Below are positions 21,772-26,043 of a stretch of 26,043 bases of DNA, in pieces. The stretch's first letter is position 1. The number at the start of each line of letters is the position of its first letter. The notes under the pieces were generated by a model, which saw nothing but the letters and a program-made list of their open reading frames with translations, did no database searches and was not told where the DNA came from. The stretch covers positions 1 through 26,043 of the forward strand of contig DDVW01000043.1 of the NCBI GenBank assembly GCA_002345545.1. Reading direction: 5' to 3'. The stretch is from Stenotrophomonas sp. UBA2302. GTDB taxonomy: Bacteria > Pseudomonadota > Gammaproteobacteria > Xanthomonadales > Xanthomonadaceae. Position numbers and translations under genes: made by a program.

Positions 21772-22614
21772 GTGACCCACTATTCCGGCCCGCTGCTGAC
21801 CCGCCCGCTGCTTGATGTCCTGTTGGCCGCGCGCAAACGCGGCCTGGACCATTGTGAAGGCTCGTTCGACCTGGGCCGCAGCCGCACGACGGCGCAACCT
21901 GGGCAGGATCACTGGTATTGGCAAGGCCAGGCCTATCCGTACCCGGCCAAACTCAGGGACCGCACCATCTATTACTGGGATGGCGCCGACTTCAGCGCCG
22001 CGTCACGCTTCGGCAGCGGCCTGTACAAGCTGGTGCCGACCGCCTGGGGCGTACCGACCTTCGAGATCGATGGCATCAAGATGCTGGTCAGCGCGCAGAT
22101 CTCGCCGATGGACGATGCGCGCCGCAAGGTCGCCCTGATCCAGCCCGCCGGCAGGCAGATCCTCGATACCTGCGGCGGCATGGGTTACTTCGCCGCCTGC
22201 TGCCTGGAGGCCGGTGCTGCCGGCATCCGCTCCTTCGAAAAGAGTCCCGAAGTGCTGTGGCTGCGCACGCTCAATCCATGGTCGCCCGATCCCGCCAGCG
22301 CCCAGGCACAAGGCCGCCTGCAGCTGGGCCAGGGCGATGTGGCACAGGAAATCGCGCAGATCGCCACCGCCTCGGTCGATGCGGTGCTGCACGATCCGCC
22401 CCGCTTCGGCATCGCCGGTGAGCTGTACTCGCAGGTGTTCTACGACCAGCTCGCGCGCGTGCTGCGCACGGGCGGCCGGCTTTTCCACTACACCGGCACC
22501 CCAAACAGGCTCACCAGTGGCCGCGATGTGCCACGCGAAGTGGCCGTGCGCCTGCAGAAAGCCGGCTTCAGGACGGAGCGGGTGCTGGATGGCGTGGCCG
22601 GCGTCCGCCGCTGA
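21772..22614 (+). CDS. SAM-dependent methyltransferase resembling archaeal COG2521 proteins
   Basis: A 280-residue protein. Motif I of Rossmann-fold methyltransferases is LDTCGGMGYFAACCLEAG (131 on). It is followed by an acidic FEKSPEVLWL, then LNPWSPD, and the catalytic-region motif LHDPPRFGIAGELYS with His207-Asp-Pro-Pro210. The last part, RTGGRLFHYTGTPNRLTSG and RDVPREVAVRLQKAGF, matches what I know of the predicted archaeal methyltransferases of COG2521 closely, including LNPWS and the DPPRF loop. DPP-type motifs occur in enzymes that methylate nucleic-acid amino groups, but the substrate is unknown. The start GTG at 21772 is the only plausible one: the frame upstream carries no conserved sequence. 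No strong ribosome-binding site precedes it. Its stop lies 14 bases from the convergent stop of the NYN gene. Confidence 0.85.
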   Translation: MTHYSGPLLTRPLLDVLLAARKRGLDHCEGSFDLGRSRTTAQPGQDHWYWQGQAYPYPAKLRDRTIYYWDGADFSAASRFGSGLYKLVPTAWGVPTFEIDGIKMLVSAQISPMDDARRKVALIQPAGRQILDTCGGMGYFAACCLEAGAAGIRSFEKSPEVLWLRTLNPWSPDPASAQAQGRLQLGQGDVAQEIAQIATASVDAVLHDPPRFGIAGELYSQVFYDQLARVLRTGGRLFHYTGTPNRLTSGRDVPREVAVRLQKAGFRTERVLDGVAGVRR

Positions 22615-22628
22615 CACCCGCCACCCGC

Positions 22629-23459
22629 TCAGCCCTTCGCCGACGCACGCTTGCCAGCGGTCTTGCGTGGCAGCGCGCGCACCGTGGCCAGTTTGCCCTC
22701 CTTCTTCATCTCGAACAGGCCGGTGGCCTTCATCAGGTCGCTCAGCTTGCGGTAGCCGTAGTTGCGCGAATCGAACGAGGCGCGATTGGCGATCTGGCTG
22801 CCGACCACACTGAGCGTCGCCCAGCCCTGCTCATCGGCCGCCGCCTCCACCGCGCCCCGCAGCAGCGTGATCAGCCGGGTATCGCCACGCAACTCGTTGC
22901 CGGGACGCGGCGTGATCGGCGCCGCCGGGGGAGACGGTGTTGCCTCGGAAGATGCCTGGCCGGCCTGTGCAGCCGCTCCCGCCGCCGGTTCGCCAGCGGC
23001 TTCCGGCGGATCAGCCTCCGGGTTTCCCAGCGCTTCCAGATAGATGAACTTGGAACAGGCATTGACGAAGGCCAGCGGCGTTTTCTGCTCGCCGAAGCCG
23101 TACACCTTCAAGCCGTCGGTCAGCAGCCGCATCACCAGCGGGGTGAAATCCGCATCGCTGGAGACGATCGCAAAGCCATCCAGGTTGCGTGCATACAGCA
23201 GGTCCATCGCATCGACCACCATCGCCATGTCCGAGGCGTTCTTGCCCTTGGAATAGGCGAACTGCTGGATCGGCCGGATCGCGAATTCGTGCAGCACGCT
23301 CTCCCAGCCCTTCAACCGCGGATTCTTCCAGTCGCCATAGGCACGGCGCACATTGGCCACGCCGAACGCCGCCACTTCCACCAGAATTTCATCGATCTTG
23401 GCGGCCGGGGCATTGTCGGCATCAATCAGCAAGGCGATACGCTTTTCAGGTTCGGACAC
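22629..23459 (-). CDS. NYN-domain protein with C-terminal OST-HTH/LOTUS domain, putative RNase
   Basis: A 276-residue protein. Residues 5-145 form a NYN (PIN-like) domain: RIALLIDADNAPAAKIDEI with Asp13 and Asp15, KGKNASDMAMVVDAMDLLY with Asp77 and Asp83, and IVSSDADFTPLVMRLL with Asp102 and Asp104. These acids form the usual metal-binding nuclease site. Residues 147-195 are an Ala/Pro/Glu linker. Residues 196-265 resemble an OST-HTH/LOTUS domain (GWATLSVVGSQIANR, YGYRKLSDLMKATGLFEMKK), which binds RNA. The same NYN-LOTUS pairing is known from many bacteria and from eukaryotic MARF1, so RNA cleavage or RNA binding is likely. The start is GTG at 23457-23459, with AAGGAG 7 bases upstream; the nearby ATG at 23475 is out of frame. 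The gene ends in a lysine-rich tail, AGKRASAKG. Confidence 0.9.
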   Translation of the reverse strand: MSEPEKRIALLIDADNAPAAKIDEILVEVAAFGVANVRRAYGDWKNPRLKGWESVLHEFAIRPIQQFAYSKGKNASDMAMVVDAMDLLYARNLDGFAIVSSDADFTPLVMRLLTDGLKVYGFGEQKTPLAFVNACSKFIYLEALGNPEADPPEAAGEPAAGAAAQAGQASSEATPSPPAAPITPRPGNELRGDTRLITLLRGAVEAAADEQGWATLSVVGSQIANRASFDSRNYGYRKLSDLMKATGLFEMKKEGKLATVRALPRKTAGKRASAKG

Positions 23460-23560
23460 CGGTTCGCTCCTTCATGCAGGACCGCTACGAGTATCCGCCA
23501 TTCCGGATTCACGCAGCGTCACCTACCCTGCAGCGGCAGCCCCGGCTCCCAGGAGCATCC

Positions 23561-24853
23561 ATGCCACACGGCCACGTTCCCCACCTGCTCATCATCGGCG
23601 GCGGCTTCGCCGGCCTGTGGGCCTGCCGCGCCCTTGCCGGTGCCCGCCTGCATATCACCCTGATCGACCGCCGCAACCACCACCTGTTCCAGCCACTGCT
23701 CTACCAGGTCGCCACCGCCGGCCTGTCCGCGCCGGACATCGCCGCGCCGCTGCGCCACATCCTCGGCCGGCAGCGCAACGTGGATGTACGGCTGGGCGAA
23801 GTGACGTCGATCGACACGCATGCCCGCCAGGTTGTGCTGGGCGATGGCAGCCGGCTGCAGTACGACCTGCTGCTGGTCGCCAGCGGCGCCACCCACGCCT
23901 ATTTCGGCCATGACGAATGGGCCACCGATGCGCCCGGCCTGAAGACCCTGGACGACGCGCTGCAGCTGCGCCGCAAGCTGCTGCTGGTCTTCGAGCGCGC
24001 CGAGGCCGAGCCGGACCCGCAGAAGAAGGCCGCCTGGCTGAGCTTCGCCATCGTCGGCGGTGGCCCGACCGGGGTGGAGCTGGCCGGCACCCTGGCCGAG
24101 ATCGCCCGCCACACGCTGAAGAACGAGTTCCGCCATATCGACCCGAGCTCGGCCAGGGTGCGGCTGGTGGAAGCCGGCCCGCGCGTGCTGTCCTCGTTCC
24201 CGGAACGCCTGTCACTGAAAGCACGCCGGCAGCTGGAAAAGCTGGGCGTGGAAGTGCTGGCAGGCACCGCCGTCACCGGCATCGATGCCAATGGCTTCCA
24301 GCTGGGCGGGCGCCACATCCCCGCGCGTACCGTGGTCTGGGCCGCAGGCGTGGCCGCCTCGTCGCTGGCGCGCACGCTGGACACGCCACTGGACCGGGCC
24401 GGCCGCGTGCAGGTGCAGCCGGACCTCAGCCTGCCCGGCCATCCCGACGTGTTCGTCGCCGGTGACCTGGCCACGCTCATGCAGGACAACGGCCGGCCGG
24501 TTCCCGGCGTGGCCCCGGCCGCCAAGCAGATGGGCAAATACGTCGCCGCGCTGATCCGCACCCGCCTGGACGGCCGCCCCGCGCCGCCACCGTTCCGCTA
24601 CAACGACCAGGGCAACCTCGCCACCATCGGGCGCATGGCCGCGATCGTCCACATCGGCAGGCTGCAGCTGTCTGGCGTGCTGGCCTGGTGGTTCTGGCTG
24701 GCCGCGCACGTGTTCTTCCTGATCGGTTTCCGCAACCGGCTGGTGGTGCTGCTGAACTGGGCCGTGGCGTACTGGAGCTACCGGCGCAGCGCGCGCATCA
24801 TCCTTGGCGATCCCCACGACAGCGCAGCGCCCACGCCGCCGCAGGCGGATTGA
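23561..24853 (+). CDS. ndh: Type II NADH dehydrogenase (NDH-2)
   Basis: A 430-residue flavoprotein that passes electrons from NADH to quinone without pumping protons, at the inner face of the cytoplasmic membrane. The FAD-binding GGGFAG lies at 13-18 and the NADH-binding AIVGGGPTGVELAG at about 163-176. Other signatures are HHLFQPLLYQVATAGLS (quinone-site region), VFVAGDLA (second FAD contact) and APAAKQMGKYVA. The C-terminal WWFWLAAHVFFLIGFRNRLV and the following WAVAYWSYRR form the membrane-attachment helices of this family. The ATG at 23561 is supported by AGGAG 5 bases upstream and by the FAD motif at the expected distance. It is divergent from the NYN gene, with 101 bases between the start codons. 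The family is clear; whether it prefers NADH or NADPH is not visible. Confidence 0.93.
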   Translation: MPHGHVPHLLIIGGGFAGLWACRALAGARLHITLIDRRNHHLFQPLLYQVATAGLSAPDIAAPLRHILGRQRNVDVRLGEVTSIDTHARQVVLGDGSRLQYDLLLVASGATHAYFGHDEWATDAPGLKTLDDALQLRRKLLLVFERAEAEPDPQKKAAWLSFAIVGGGPTGVELAGTLAEIARHTLKNEFRHIDPSSARVRLVEAGPRVLSSFPERLSLKARRQLEKLGVEVLAGTAVTGIDANGFQLGGRHIPARTVVWAAGVAASSLARTLDTPLDRAGRVQVQPDLSLPGHPDVFVAGDLATLMQDNGRPVPGVAPAAKQMGKYVAALIRTRLDGRPAPPPFRYNDQGNLATIGRMAAIVHIGRLQLSGVLAWWFWLAAHVFFLIGFRNRLVVLLNWAVAYWSYRRSARIILGDPHDSAAPTPPQAD

Positions 24854-24972
24854 GTGAACTTGGCCTTATCCGGCGGTGCGTTGCTCGAACACCGGCTGGC
24901 CGCTCCGCACCGGCGTCTGATTGGCCGGCGCGTAGAACCTCGGCTTCCCGCCAATGGAGTCCGGCTGGTCGG

Positions 24973-25007
24973 CGCGCAGGCGTGATCCTCAAACAATCGC
25001 CTGCGCG
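24973..25007. other. Perfect 10-bp hairpin between ndh and rpoH
   Basis: CGCGCAGGCG (24973-24982) pairs with CGCCTGCGCG (24998-25007) around a 15-base A-rich loop. It lies 120 bases after the ndh stop, with no T run. It may be a terminator without U tract, a 3'-UTR structure or part of a small RNA. The rest of the 243-base gap holds only the terminator at 25045-25070. Confidence 0.4.
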
Positions 25008-25044
25008 GTTCCGGCGAGCGGCACACCCGTCACGACGGCAACGC

Positions 25045-25070
25045 AAAAGCCCGGGTTTCCCCGGGCTTTT
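25045..25070. terminator. Bidirectional terminator between ndh and rpoH
   Basis: AAAAGCCCGGG (25045-25055) pairs perfectly with CCCGGGCTTTT (25060-25070) around TTTC. The T-rich ends make it work in both directions. It lies 26 bases past the rpoH stop on the minus strand, which is its most likely client. Confidence 0.92.
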
Positions 25071-25096
25071 CCTGTGTCACCACGCTTGCCGGCGGA

Positions 25097-25972
<876 letters not shown>

Positions 25973-25998
25973 AGTGCCTCATCTTAACAGTCGGACTA

Positions 25999-26026
25999 TT
26001 GGACTGCCCGGTACAGGAAAAGTTCC
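25999..26026 (-). promoter_or_regulatory. Sigma-E-type promoter upstream of rpoH
   Basis: On the minus strand GGAACTT (26026 to 26020) exactly matches the sigma-E -35 consensus. After a 16-base spacer comes TCCAA (26003 to 25999), close to the -10 consensus TCTGA/TCAAA. The start would lie near 25992, giving a leader of about 20 bases. TTAAGAT at 25988-25982 could be a separate housekeeping -10. E. coli rpoH also has a sigma-E promoter (P3). Confidence 0.65.
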
Positions 26027-26043
26027 AGTGTTCTGTTCATGCA

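Overview
The window reads as chromosomal DNA of a high-GC gammaproteobacterium of the Xanthomonadaceae, most like Stenotrophomonas. This rests on the strong G/C third-position bias, an Oar-type and a BtuB-type TonB-dependent receptor, sigma-32 with its family-specific box, a type II NADH dehydrogenase, an M28 peptidase and a GH18 chitinase lipoprotein, and GTAG-headed REP-like remnants. I see no integrase, transposase, tRNA, rRNA, CRISPR array or phage gene. It looks like ordinary chromosome with a few lineage-specific insertions.

Left part (1-6.8 kb): the RG-rich tail of an incomplete gene, queD (queuosine pathway), a small phasin, and a free methionine-R-sulfoxide reductase translationally coupled to a TfoX C-terminal-domain protein. 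Facing these is the minus-strand operon cobT-cobC-cobS (nucleotide-loop assembly of cobalamin), each junction overlapping by 4 bases. Divergent from cobT, a cobalamin riboswitch controls btuB, the outer-membrane B12 receptor. Import and late-step salvage of corrinoids therefore sit back to back around one shared control region. queD and the reductase both look like leaderless transcripts.

Middle part (6.8-18.9 kb): a secreted M28 zinc peptidase, two overlapping VOC-fold genes and a small secreted Sel1-like protein of less biased composition. Then comes an A/T-rich control region with a large hairpin, a 1005-residue Oar-like TonB-dependent receptor with a textbook terminator, and a membrane-anchored NHL beta-propeller fused to an M23 peptidase domain. 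An ASCH protein lacking the expected catalytic residues, a GH18 chitinase-type lipoprotein and an unrecognised membrane-anchored protein follow. This stretch is dominated by envelope and secreted functions.

Right part (18.9-26 kb): a VLCAD-type acyl-CoA dehydrogenase. It is followed by three neighbours that may act on RNA or nucleic acid: a solitary HEPN protein with an intact RNxxxH motif, a methyltransferase resembling the archaeal COG2521 group, and, convergent with it, a NYN-domain RNase-like protein with a C-terminal LOTUS/OST-HTH domain. Then come type II NADH dehydrogenase and rpoH, separated by a bidirectional terminator; rpoH is preceded by a convincing sigma-E-type promoter. The HEPN/methyltransferase/NYN-LOTUS neighbourhood and the NHL-M23 fusion are the most interesting for follow-up. 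Nothing here proves that the three RNA-related genes form one system.
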